Shown here piece after piece: positions 38,060 to 46,895 of a DNA stretch of 64,000 bases. The translations under genes and the position numbers were made by a program. A model generated the notes under the pieces. The model was given only the letters and a program-made list of their open reading frames with translations, ran no database searches and had not been told where the DNA came from. Each line of letters starts with the position of its first letter. Within the stretch, counting starts at the first letter, position 1. The DNA is from an uncultured Bacteroidales bacterium (lineage in GTDB: Bacteria; Bacteroidota; Bacteroidia; Bacteroidales; UBA932), in assembly GCA_944326335.1 (NCBI GenBank), contig CALVDM010000003.1, positions 47,850-111,849 on the forward strand, written 5' to 3'.

Positions 38060-39304
38060 CTAACGTGAGTCCGATGCCAGGGCCCGCCTTATCGCTGCAA
38101 CGGATTCGAGCGAGCTGATGCTCTGACCTTCCTCCACGATGAGTGCCGGGATATTGTCCGCACTGAAATGGAATTTCCTGACATTGCTGCTGTCGTTGTA
38201 CCCTATCTTTATGTTCGCCTGGCTTTCAGGAAGCTCCACTTCGCCGCTGGTCAGGGCCGCCTTCCTGTCGTACACGAAGTCGCTGTCCACCATTATCAGG
38301 TTGCCGATGTTCACGTCGGTGATGCTGCTCAGCATGTTCATCTTGAATCCTGTGGCTATGACCGTGATGCTTATCCTGTCCCCGGTCTCCGGATTGTCGT
38401 CCAGGATGATGCCCCGCTTGAAGTTGTTGGCGTTGCCGGTGTACTCGTTTATCTTTGTGTTAATCATGTCGAGCTCCTTCATCGAAAGGCCCTTGCTGTT
38501 GTTCCCGACGGTGATGTTTATCAGGACGTTCTTGGCGGTCTTCAGGTCGAAGTCGTTGAGCAGGGGGGACTCGAGAGCCTGCTTCACCGCATCCTCTATC
38601 CTGTTCTCCCCTGTGCCGTGTCCGCACCCCATCAGGGCCATCCCGCTGTTTCTCATCATCGTGCTCACATCCTGGAAGTCCACGTTTATGTGTCCTGCCG
38701 TGGTGATTATCTCTATCACCCCGCGCACAGCAGTGGCAAGCACTTCATCCGCTTTCGGGAAAGCATCCTGGATGAGGAGGTCCCCGAAGTATTCGTAGAG
38801 CTTCTCATTGTTGATTATCAGCAGGCTGTCCACGCATTTCTCAAGCTCGTGTATGCCGTCTATGGCCTTGGAAAGGGATTCGTTGCCCTCGGTCAGGAAC
38901 GGCAGTGTGACTACGGCTACCGTGAGTATGTCCTTCTTCTTGGCTATGTCGGCTATGACAGGGGCAGCCCCCGTCCCGGTGCCTCCTCCCATGCCTGCCG
39001 TGATGAACAGCATCTCCGTCCCGGTGTCAACTATCGCCTTTGAAATCCTGTCCTGGGCCTCAAGGGCGGCGTTGCGTCCTTTCACCGGGTCGCAACCGGC
39101 CCCGAGCCCTTTTCCGAGCTGCAGCTTGTTGGGCACTTCGCTTTTCTGCAGGGCCTGCGAGTCGGTGTTGCATACGATGAAGTCGCACCCCTTTATCTTC
39201 TGCCGGTACATGTAGTCCACCGCGTTGCATCCGCCACCGCCTACTCCGATGACTTTTATTATAGAGTTGCCGGCTGTCCAGTCCGTAGGTAAAATGTCAT
39301 TCAT
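38060..39304 (-). CDS. ftsZ: Cell division protein FtsZ
   Basis: Tubulin-like GTPase that forms the Z-ring at midcell. At 414 residues it is typical. It has the GTP-binding loop VGGGGCNAVDYM, the tubulin signature GGGTGTGA (near residue 107) and the T7-loop region NVDFQDVSTMM. The core ends near residue 320. After a linker, the conserved C-terminal peptide (SISSLESVAAIRRAL region) should bind FtsA. It lies 36 bases after ftsA in the dcw cluster. Confidence 0.98.
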   Translation of the reverse strand: MNDILPTDWTAGNSIIKVIGVGGGGCNAVDYMYRQKIKGCDFIVCNTDSQALQKSEVPNKLQLGKGLGAGCDPVKGRNAALEAQDRISKAIVDTGTEMLFITAGMGGGTGTGAAPVIADIAKKKDILTVAVVTLPFLTEGNESLSKAIDGIHELEKCVDSLLIINNEKLYEYFGDLLIQDAFPKADEVLATAVRGVIEIITTAGHINVDFQDVSTMMRNSGMALMGCGHGTGENRIEDAVKQALESPLLNDFDLKTAKNVLINITVGNNSKGLSMKELDMINTKINEYTGNANNFKRGIILDDNPETGDRISITVIATGFKMNMLSSITDVNIGNLIMVDSDFVYDRKAALTSGEVELPESQANIKIGYNDSSNVRKFHFSADNIPALIVEEGQSISSLESVAAIRRALASDSR

Positions 39305-39340
39305 GTCTGTCCGAATTTTGGAGATTGCTCCTGTGAAACT

Positions 39341-40819
39341 CTAAACCTTTTCATCCCTTATCTCATCGAAGAGGGTCCTTATGGTCTTCTTGAACCATGT
39401 GACCTTGCTCTCGCCGTCCTTCTGGTCTGCCTCCCCGTTCTTCTTGCGGTTGCCCTTCCCTCCATGGTTCGTGGCGGCAGGCGGCTCGACCACCGGAATC
39501 TCCTCCGGTCTGAACAGCTCGGAATCCGGCCCTGTGGCCTGTACATCCCTGTGGGAGGTTTCCTCAGGGGCTTCTTCTCCCGGTCCGGTCATGTCCCCGA
39601 AGGTTACGCTTTCCCCGATTTTCACCATGTTCTCGCCCTGGATGCAGTCCGTTATCTGGTCGGCCTTCGCGGCAAGCACCAGCCCTATGCTTACTGCCGC
39701 ATCCGTCTCATGCACGCCTTCGCAACCTATCGCCGAAAACAGATGCCTCGGGTAGCCGGCCCTGACGTTGTAACCGGATATCTCCTTTATGTAGTTGGCG
39801 CAGTTCGTGAGGTTGGCCCCTCCGCCGGTCAGTACGAGCCCGTTCCGGAGATTGTCCGCGAACCCGCTCTGCTCTATCTCGTAGAGGACGGCTTCCATTA
39901 TCTCCTTCACCCTGTACGTGATGATTTCCGACAGGTACTTCACCGGCAGCTGCTTGTTCGGACCGTTGCCGTCGCTGTTTATCTGGATTACCTTTTCGCT
40001 CAGGTTCTGCAGCTTGTCCGGCATGCATGCCCCGAAAGCCAGCTTTATGTTCTCGGCAAGCCTGTCGGATATCAGGCATTCGCTCCTGATGTCCGAAGTT
40101 ATGGATGCTCCTCCGAAAGGAATCGACGCATAGTGCCTCATGATGCTCCCGTAATATACAGACACCGACGTGACCCCGCCGCCGAAATCCACCAGAGCTA
40201 CACCGTTCTCCATCTCGGACTGGGTGAGCACTGCCTTGGCTTCCACGTCCGGGGTGAAATATTTCCTGGCTATGGCTATCCCGAGCTTGTTGAATGCCAC
40301 GTCCACTGCGTGCAGTGCGGACTTCTTACCGATGAATATCTTGAAGTTCCCTTCGAGCACGCTGCTCGGCATCCCGATTATGTCGCTCTCCACGAGCTGG
40401 AAATCCTCTCCTGTGGAGAAGGACTGGGCCACAGCCCCGAACAGCTCCTCACTGTCGGCATCGTCGAGCGGATAGGTGTCGAGAGCCTTGGTCTTAAGGT
40501 TGTTCACGTTTTTCTCCGTGATGCATTCCTCAGGGTCGAGCTCCATCCTCGCCTGTCCGATCTCCTGCCTGACCCGGTATTTCGGCATCCCGACCACAGC
40601 CTGGGTGATCTTTATGTTCAGCTCTTTCTCGGCATCCTCTATCAGGTCGCCGACGGGTCTGGTGACTTTCATAGAGTTGAACACATAGCTGTTCCGGATG
40701 CCCGCCGACGGGGCTTCCTTGTAGTAGATGACCTGTATGTCGTCTTCATTTATCTTGGCGACTGTCAGAGCTACCTTGCTCGACCCCAGGTCTATGGCAA
40801 CAATGTGTCTGTCTTCCAT
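39341..40819 (-). CDS. ftsA: Cell division protein FtsA
   Basis: Actin-like ATPase that tethers FtsZ to the membrane, about 492 residues. The phosphate-1 motif is IVAIDLGSSKVALTV at the start, a second phosphate loop is VALVDFGGGVTSVSVYYG (around 215), and the adenosine motif is GLVLTGGGANLTN (near 340). The C-terminal ~90 residues are a linker (PEETSHRDVQATGPDSELF) followed by a basic segment (VTWFKKTIRTLFDEI), which fits the membrane-targeting amphipathic helix. The ATG giving MEDRHIVAID leaves 16 bases after ftsQ. A start 10 codons upstream would overlap ftsQ. Confidence 0.96.
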   Translation of the reverse strand: MEDRHIVAIDLGSSKVALTVAKINEDDIQVIYYKEAPSAGIRNSYVFNSMKVTRPVGDLIEDAEKELNIKITQAVVGMPKYRVRQEIGQARMELDPEECITEKNVNNLKTKALDTYPLDDADSEELFGAVAQSFSTGEDFQLVESDIIGMPSSVLEGNFKIFIGKKSALHAVDVAFNKLGIAIARKYFTPDVEAKAVLTQSEMENGVALVDFGGGVTSVSVYYGSIMRHYASIPFGGASITSDIRSECLISDRLAENIKLAFGACMPDKLQNLSEKVIQINSDGNGPNKQLPVKYLSEIITYRVKEIMEAVLYEIEQSGFADNLRNGLVLTGGGANLTNCANYIKEISGYNVRAGYPRHLFSAIGCEGVHETDAAVSIGLVLAAKADQITDCIQGENMVKIGESVTFGDMTGPGEEAPEETSHRDVQATGPDSELFRPEEIPVVEPPAATNHGGKGNRKKNGEADQKDGESKVTWFKKTIRTLFDEIRDEKV

Positions 40820-40835
40820 TATATCATGAGTTTTT

Positions 40836-41624
40836 TTATCTGCATACAATCTGGCCTTCGAACCTCACGTCCACCACCTTGTAGAAGTTCTCGCCTTTTG
40901 CCGGCACGATTGTGGAACAGTAGCAGTCCATCAGCCCGAACTTCTCCTCCGTGCGCACCGGTTTCCCGAATACGAATTTCTCGCCGCCTTCCTTCCGGGT
41001 GAAGACCAGGTCCCCGTTCTGCCTGACATGTATCAGGTCTATCTTTCCGGCCCAGTTCCGGTGCCTGTGGATGTATTCCACCACGCCTGTCATCTGCACG
41101 AGCCATTCCCGTTCCCTGCCTTCGGCCGCCATCCCGTTGCCTGCCCCGGCGAAGTCCACAGGTATGCTGCCTTCGATTACCGTGACATCGCTTCCCCTTC
41201 CGGGCTTCACCGGAAACACATACCCGCTTTTGTCCGCATAGAAACCCTGTCCGTCTTTATTCAGCAACATAATCGGTTTGCGCTGCACTACGGACACGTT
41301 GAGGAGACCGTCCTTGGTGCAGTAGACCTCGCTTTTCAGCACCGCACTCCGGGAGCTGAGCATGTCCTCCATTTTCTTCAGGTCTATGTCATTTATCGGC
41401 ACGCCCTCCACCTTGCCGTAGCCGGACGCGATATATTCGAGGATATCCTCCCCGGACACGAAGCTGTTCTCGGAACTGTCCCGTATGGTTATGGTGATGC
41501 CGGAGCACAGGGTCTGCGCCCTCTCTGCGCGGCTCACGCCGGATGCTGCCGCCATGCATGCCAGTATGACGGCTGCAACCGATACCCCGATTGCGGTCCT
41601 TGCTGCTGAGGTGCCTCTGCTCAT
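40836..41624 (-). CDS. ftsQ: Cell division protein FtsQ
   Basis: Bitopic inner-membrane division protein of 262 residues. A short cytoplasmic tail is followed by one membrane helix (AIGVSVAAVILACMAAASG, residues ~12-30). The periplasmic POTRA-like domain contains ILEYIASGYGKVEGVPINDIDLKKMEDML, and the region PIMLLNKDGQGFYADKSGYVFP is typical of FtsQ in this phylum. It shares an ATGA with the end of murC upstream, indicating translational coupling. Identification rests partly on its position between murC and ftsA. Confidence 0.9.
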   Translation of the reverse strand: MSRGTSAARTAIGVSVAAVILACMAAASGVSRAERAQTLCSGITITIRDSSENSFVSGEDILEYIASGYGKVEGVPINDIDLKKMEDMLSSRSAVLKSEVYCTKDGLLNVSVVQRKPIMLLNKDGQGFYADKSGYVFPVKPGRGSDVTVIEGSIPVDFAGAGNGMAAEGREREWLVQMTGVVEYIHRHRNWAGKIDLIHVRQNGDLVFTRKEGGEKFVFGKPVRTEEKFGLMDCYCSTIVPAKGENFYKVVDVRFEGQIVCR

Positions 41625-42985
41625 TTCCCGTAACGTCTTTGCATCATTTCAGTTATGTCCGTCGTGTAGCGGTCTATGTTGCCCGCACCGAACGTGGCAA
41701 GTATGTCGATATCTTCCTTTTCAAGTACGCCCATGAGCTCTTCCTTGCGTATCAGCATCCTGTCCCGGCTCTTCATCTTGTCGAAGATGATTCCGGATGT
41801 AACTCCGGGGATAGGCTCTTCCCGCGCCGGATAGATGTCGAGGATTATGGCCCTGTCCGCCATGTCGAGAGTCTCGGCGAATCCCGGCGCGAAGTCCCGT
41901 GTCCTCGTGTAGAGATGCGGCTGGAACACTGCCGTGAGTTTCCGGCCAGGGAAAATGTCCCTCATTGAGCTTATAGCTGCGGCAATCTCGGCCGGATGAT
42001 GTGCATAGTCGTCTATGTAGGCATGTCCTGGCCTGTTGTAATGTATTTCGAACCTCCTCTTCACCCCTTTGAACGATGCAAGGCCCTCCTTTATCTTTTC
42101 AGGCTGCAGGCCGTACACGAGGGCCATGGCTGAAGCCGCAATGCCGTTCTCCACATTCACCCAGCCCGGTACCCCTACCGTGCAGTCCCTGATTGTCCCC
42201 TGCGGACAGACAAGGTCGAAGGTGAAATTCCCGCATTCGTCCTTCCTTATGCCTGAGGCATGGAAGTCAGCCTCCGGATTGTCGTAGGAATATGTGAATA
42301 TGGCGGCCCCGGTGTCTTCCGGACCTATGTCGAGCCCGTATTTCTTTATGACGCTTCCGGTGACCTGCGACGCGAAAGCCTTGAACGCCTCCTTCACGTG
42401 GGAGATGTCCGAATATATGTCCAGGTGGTCTGCATCCATGGCTGTTATGGCCGCGATTTCGGGGTGGAGCTGCAGGAAGGAGCGGTCAAATTCGTCCGCC
42501 TCTGCAACCACCACGTTGTTCTTCGCAGTGAGCAGGTTGCTCCCGTAATTCCTGGAAATCCCCCCGAGGAATGCGGAGCATCCTTCACCGCTCTGCTCGA
42601 AGATATGTGCGAGAAGCGTGCTTGTGGTGGTCTTGCCGTGTGTCCCGGCCACTGCAAGGCATCTCTGGCCGTCAGTTATCTCCCCGAGAATCCTTGACCG
42701 TTTCAGGAGCCTGTAGCCGTGCTCCCTCACATACACGAGCTCCCCCATGTCCTGAGGTACTGCCGGAGTGTAGATGACAAGTGTCTTCCCGGCATCTCCA
42801 GGTACCATGTCCGGCCTGTCTTCATAGTGGATGGCGATACCTTCCTTCTCGAGCTCGGCAGTAAGCCCGGACGGTGTCCTGTCGTATCCGGAGACATTGT
42901 AGCCTTTGAATTTGAAATATCTCGCTATCGCGCTCATGCCGATGCCGCCGATACCTATGAAATATATGTCAGTGTACTTTTCCAT
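41621..42985 (-). CDS. murC: UDP-N-acetylmuramate--L-alanine ligase
   Basis: Cytoplasmic Mur ligase adding L-alanine to UDP-MurNAc, 454 residues. The N-terminal UDP-binding loop is IGIGGIGMSAIARYF, the ATP loop is AGTHGKTTTSTLLAHIFEQSG (residues ~110-130), and the C-terminal domain has YDDYAHHPAEI and TAVFQPHLYTRTRDF, which separate MurC from the other Mur ligases. It overlaps murG by 17 bases upstream and ftsQ by 4 downstream. Confidence 0.97.
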   Translation of the reverse strand: MEKYTDIYFIGIGGIGMSAIARYFKFKGYNVSGYDRTPSGLTAELEKEGIAIHYEDRPDMVPGDAGKTLVIYTPAVPQDMGELVYVREHGYRLLKRSRILGEITDGQRCLAVAGTHGKTTTSTLLAHIFEQSGEGCSAFLGGISRNYGSNLLTAKNNVVVAEADEFDRSFLQLHPEIAAITAMDADHLDIYSDISHVKEAFKAFASQVTGSVIKKYGLDIGPEDTGAAIFTYSYDNPEADFHASGIRKDECGNFTFDLVCPQGTIRDCTVGVPGWVNVENGIAASAMALVYGLQPEKIKEGLASFKGVKRRFEIHYNRPGHAYIDDYAHHPAEIAAAISSMRDIFPGRKLTAVFQPHLYTRTRDFAPGFAETLDMADRAIILDIYPAREEPIPGVTSGIIFDKMKSRDRMLIRKEELMGVLEKEDIDILATFGAGNIDRYTTDITEMMQRRYGK

Positions 42986-44117
42986 TGTCCTTTCCTGCTA
43001 TGCTGTATATCTGCTTCACTATTTCCCCGGCCGCATCCCTTCTTGCCATGCCGCTTATGTTCTTCTCCATCCTGCCGCAAGCCTGCACATCGTTCACCAG
43101 CCTGCAGGCCTCTTCCATGAGTCTCTCCGGGGCCTCGGCGTCTTTCACGAGGAGGGCGGCGTCCTTTTTCACAAGAGCCATTGCATTGTGGGTCTGGTGG
43201 TCTTCAGTCACGTTCGGCGACGGCACGAAGATGACGGCCTTTCCTGCTGCGCACAGTTCCGACACCGAGCTCGCCCCTGACCGGGACACCACAACGTCCG
43301 CTGCTGCGTATGCCAGGTCCATCCTCTTTATGAAGTCGCTGTAGCGGATATGCTTCATCCTGTCTCCAGCCTCCTGCGCGAACTTCTCCACTTCGGCGAG
43401 GTAGTATCTGCCGCATTGCCAGAGCACCTCTGTCCCTTCCCCGCCAGGGCATCCGTTCTCAATCCATTTCATGACGGATGTGTTGAGTGTCCTGCTGCCG
43501 AGGCTTCCCCCGACTATGAAGATGTGTCTCGTGTCCGGACCGAGTCCGTAGAACGCAGAACCTTCCTCCCTCATCTGCGGTGTGACCGGCACAATCTCCT
43601 TTCTTATGGGATTCCCTGTCAGGACAATCCTGTCTTCCGGGAAGAACCTCTCCATGCCTTCGTATGCCACACAAATCCGGCTAGCCTTCTTCCCGAGGAT
43701 TTTATTGGCGAGGCCGGCAAATCCGTTCTGCTCCTGTATCAGCGTCGGAACACCGTGCCTGCTTGCGCTCCACAGCAGCGGCGCACTTGCGTAGCCTCCT
43801 ACACCTACTGCCACATCCGGACGGAAATCCCTTATGATTCTGCCGGCAAGTCTGAGACTCCTGATTATCTTGAACGGCAGTTTCAGGTTCGACGCCGACA
43901 GCCGTCTCTGGAGCCCCGCGACCGGCAGCCCTATTATCCTGTAGCCCGCTGCAGGGACTTTCTCCATCTCCATCCGGCCTTCGGCTCCCACGAACAGGAT
44001 TTCGGTGTCCGGATTCACCTCCTTCAGCTTGTCTGCGATGGATATGGCCGGAAAGATATGTCCTCCCGTGCCGCCTCCGCTTATTATCACCCTCAATGCC
44101 TTATTGCAAGTATTCAT
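42969..44117 (-). CDS. murG: Undecaprenyldiphospho-muramoylpentapeptide GlcNAc transferase
   Basis: Membrane-associated GT28 enzyme that converts lipid I to lipid II, 382 residues. The start VIISGGGTGGHIFPAISIAD holds the G-loop. [32 protein letters not shown] is the UDP-GlcNAc-binding C-terminal motif (about residues 270-300), with DHQTHNAMALVKKDAA following. It overlaps ftsW by 17 bases upstream and murC by 17 downstream, a compact arrangement within the dcw operon. Confidence 0.97.
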   Translation of the reverse strand: MNTCNKALRVIISGGGTGGHIFPAISIADKLKEVNPDTEILFVGAEGRMEMEKVPAAGYRIIGLPVAGLQRRLSASNLKLPFKIIRSLRLAGRIIRDFRPDVAVGVGGYASAPLLWSASRHGVPTLIQEQNGFAGLANKILGKKASRICVAYEGMERFFPEDRIVLTGNPIRKEIVPVTPQMREEGSAFYGLGPDTRHIFIVGGSLGSRTLNTSVMKWIENGCPGGEGTEVLWQCGRYYLAEVEKFAQEAGDRMKHIRYSDFIKRMDLAYAAADVVVSRSGASSVSELCAAGKAVIFVPSPNVTEDHQTHNAMALVKKDAALLVKDAEAPERLMEEACRLVNDVQACGRMEKNISGMARRDAAGEIVKQIYSIAGKDNGKVH

Positions 44118-45522
44118 CTTTCCCTGTGTTTTCAGTTACGATGTCATCTTCCGCTTCATCCTCACCGGCTGCGGCCGCCTCGGCCCTTGCCATTTCCATC
44201 TCTGCCATTTTAGCGTCCATGTTCTTCCTCGCCAGCCTGCTTATTGAGAGCAGCACCCCGAAAGCCACGCTGAACGAGAGGAAGGAGCTGCTTCCGTGGC
44301 TCACCATCGGAAGCGTCTGTCCGGTGAGCGGCCCGAGATTCACGTTTATCATCATGTGCATGAATGCCTGGCCTGTTATCAGCAGCACGAGCCCGGCCAC
44401 GGCGATTTTCGCGAAACAGGAATCGCAGAGCTCGACTATCAGCGAGCCTCTCGCCAGCAGGCTCACATACAGCATCAGCACTATTATGCCGCCTATGAGT
44501 CCGTATTCCTCGATTATGAACGAATATATGTAGTCGCTGAATATGGCATAGACCGAATATTTCTGGGTGCTGTTCCCCGGACCTTTCCCTATCAGCCCTC
44601 CTTCCTTCACCGCCAGTTTCGCGCTTTCGGGCTGGCGTATCCTGTCTATGGCATCCATATAGTCGGCCGACCATCTGTGGCTGCCGCCTCTGGCTTCCTC
44701 GAGTGCCTGGAGCCTGTTCTCTTCCTCGATTATCCTGTATTCCCGGTGCAGGGTGAGTCTGTTGACACCTGTCCCGATTCTCGGGAACATCTCCCCGTCC
44801 GAGGCGAAATACATCCCCACGAACAGTCCTATGAGACAGCATCCTGCCCCGAGGGCCCCGAAAATCTCCTTCTTCGGCATTCCGCCTATGAGGATTATCA
44901 GGAACATGATGAGCCCGGTGAACAGGGTGCTCGATATGCCTCCCTTGAACATGCCTCCGATAACCGCTATCACGGGAAGGTATATGTAGATTATCCTCTT
45001 TGCAGCAGGCTTCTCGAAGAAGGAGAGCCTGGGGGATATCAGGGACATTATTCTGGGCAGCTTGAAGGAGTCCTTTCTGTAGGAGTCAATCGCCCATGCG
45101 AGATACATCACCATCGCAACCTTTATGACCTCGAAGATGTATATCTGCATTCCGCCCACCTGCAGGGCGCGTTCAGCCCCGTTTATGTTTATGGTCCCTA
45201 TGCCTGCAATCAGGCAGAAGAGCAGCAGCAGCGACACGAAGAACCCGGTCGAGGAGAAGAACCGGATATATCCTATGCCGGGGATGTTGTAGCACACGAT
45301 AATTATCGCCAGTCCGGCGCATGCGAGCTTGAACTGGGAAAAGAATATGTCGAGCCTCGTAGTGTCCCCTTTCGCAAGTCCGGACGCAGAGGCAAACGTG
45401 GTGATGAGCGATATGAGGATGAGAAGCAGGACTATCATCCATATCACCTTGTCTCCCTTGAAATTGTCAAGGAAGTTCCAGAACCTTGTCCCGGTATTTT
45501 TTCCTGTCGCAGCCTCTTCCAT
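44101..45522 (-). CDS. ftsW: SEDS-family glycosyltransferase FtsW
   Basis: Polytopic SEDS peptidoglycan polymerase of the divisome, 473 residues with about ten membrane helices. Characteristic features are GIGTININGAERALQVGGMQIYIFEVIKVAMVMYLAWAI in the first half (split motif AERALQVGG), the large periplasmic loop with YMDAIDRIRQPESAKLAVKEGGLIGKGPGNS, and LGPLTGQTLPMVSHGSSSFLSF near the end. The acidic C-terminal extension (EDEAEDDIVTEN) is unusually charged. It sits between murD and murG, and with FtsI forms the septal polymerase pair. Confidence 0.95.
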   Translation of the reverse strand: MEEAATGKNTGTRFWNFLDNFKGDKVIWMIVLLLILISLITTFASASGLAKGDTTRLDIFFSQFKLACAGLAIIIVCYNIPGIGYIRFFSSTGFFVSLLLLFCLIAGIGTININGAERALQVGGMQIYIFEVIKVAMVMYLAWAIDSYRKDSFKLPRIMSLISPRLSFFEKPAAKRIIYIYLPVIAVIGGMFKGGISSTLFTGLIMFLIILIGGMPKKEIFGALGAGCCLIGLFVGMYFASDGEMFPRIGTGVNRLTLHREYRIIEEENRLQALEEARGGSHRWSADYMDAIDRIRQPESAKLAVKEGGLIGKGPGNSTQKYSVYAIFSDYIYSFIIEEYGLIGGIIVLMLYVSLLARGSLIVELCDSCFAKIAVAGLVLLITGQAFMHMMINVNLGPLTGQTLPMVSHGSSSFLSFSVAFGVLLSISRLARKNMDAKMAEMEMARAEAAAAGEDEAEDDIVTENTGKDEYLQ

Positions 45523-45541
45523 GGTGTATGCTGTTTTCTGC

Positions 45542-46876
45542 TCAGAGAGCCCTTACCGCGTCCTTGAACTGGCGGCCCCTGTCTTCGTAGTTCTTGAAAA
45601 GGTCGAAGCTTGCACAGCAGGGTGAAAGGAGCACCACGTCTCCCGCCACGGCTATCCTGCTTGCAGTCTTCACGGCGTCTTCTGCGGATGTTACATCGAA
45701 CATCTGCGGGACAATCTGCCCGAAGGCCTTGTGTATCTTGGCGTTGTCGACTCCGAGACAGATTATGGCCTTTACCTTTTCCTTTGCCAGAGGCTGCAGC
45801 GGCGTGTAGTCGTTGCCCTTGTCCGTCCCTCCCACTATCCAGACCACCGGCCTTGTCTGACATTCGAGCGCGTACCATGCGGCATCCACGTTGGTGGCCT
45901 TGGAGTCGTTGATGTAGAGCACGTCACCGACGCTCAGGACTTTCTCGAGCCTGTGTTCCACCGCCTGGAACGAGGAGAGCGCCTCGCGTATGGTCTCGTT
46001 GTCTATGTTCATGACCTTCCCGGCTATCGCGGCCGCCATCGAGTTGTACACATTGTGCTTCCCGCCGAGTGCAAGCTCCTGCAGGAACATGTCGCACTCG
46101 CTGTCTTCGTATCTGACAATCATCCTGTCGTCCTTCACGAACGCGCCCTGCTCGACTTCGCCTTTCTGCGTGAACGGGAGTTTCCTGGCTTTTACCACAA
46201 TGCGGTTGAGGTGCTCGATGGTGATTTCATCGTCCGAACAGAAGATGAAGCAGTCGTCGCTGCTCATGTTCCGCGTGATGCGGAACTTGGCCTTGACATA
46301 GTTCTCGAGCTTGTAGCCGTACCTGTCGAGGTGGTCGGGCGTTATGTTCGTGATTATCGCAATGTCGGCCTTGAAGTCGTACATGTTGTCGAGCTGGAAA
46401 CTGCTGAGTTCCAGGACATAGATGTCATGGGATTCGGTGGCCACCTGATATGCGTAGCTTTTCCCTATGTTGCCTCCGAGACCGACGTTCAGGCCGGCGT
46501 TTTTCAGAAGGTAATATATCAGGGAAGTGGTTGTGGTCTTGCCGTTGCTCCCGGTGATGCATATCTTGCGGGACTTGTCATACCGTCCGGCAAATTCTAT
46601 CTCCGAGATTATGCCTATGCCTGCCTGGGAAATTTTCTCGACCATCGGGGCCGTGAGGGGTATTCCCGGGCTCTTTATCACTTCATCTGCGTTGAGTATC
46701 ATGGATTCGGTGTGCTCTCCCTCCTCGAAAGGGATGTCCCATTCGCGCAGCATATCCTTGTATTTCTCGCCGATTCTTCCTTTGTCCGAGAGAAACACGT
46801 CAAAACCTTTTACCTTGGCGAGCACGGCTGCACCGGCTCCGCTTTCACCTCCCCCCAATACGACAATCCTTTTCAT
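45542..46876 (-). CDS. murD: UDP-N-acetylmuramoyl-L-alanine--D-glutamate ligase
   Basis: Cytoplasmic Mur ligase, 444 residues, adding D-Glu to UDP-MurNAc-Ala. The N-terminal IVVLGGGESGAGAAVLAKVKG binds UDP, the ATP loop is CITGSNGKTTTTSLIYYLL, and the C-terminal region WIVGGTDKGNDYTPL and SPCCASFDLFKNYEDRG are diagnostic for MurD. The intergenic gaps to mraY and ftsW are about 20 bases each. Confidence 0.97.
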   Translation of the reverse strand: MKRIVVLGGGESGAGAAVLAKVKGFDVFLSDKGRIGEKYKDMLREWDIPFEEGEHTESMILNADEVIKSPGIPLTAPMVEKISQAGIGIISEIEFAGRYDKSRKICITGSNGKTTTTSLIYYLLKNAGLNVGLGGNIGKSYAYQVATESHDIYVLELSSFQLDNMYDFKADIAIITNITPDHLDRYGYKLENYVKAKFRITRNMSSDDCFIFCSDDEITIEHLNRIVVKARKLPFTQKGEVEQGAFVKDDRMIVRYEDSECDMFLQELALGGKHNVYNSMAAAIAGKVMNIDNETIREALSSFQAVEHRLEKVLSVGDVLYINDSKATNVDAAWYALECQTRPVVWIVGGTDKGNDYTPLQPLAKEKVKAIICLGVDNAKIHKAFGQIVPQMFDVTSAEDAVKTASRIAVAGDVVLLSPCCASFDLFKNYEDRGRQFKDAVRAL

Positions 46877-46895
46877 CTTGAATACAGTAAATAAG

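Noticed and set aside
44296-45567. Plus-strand frame of about 420 codons opposite ftsW
   Set aside because: Same reasons: antisense shadow with no signal, motif or start context.
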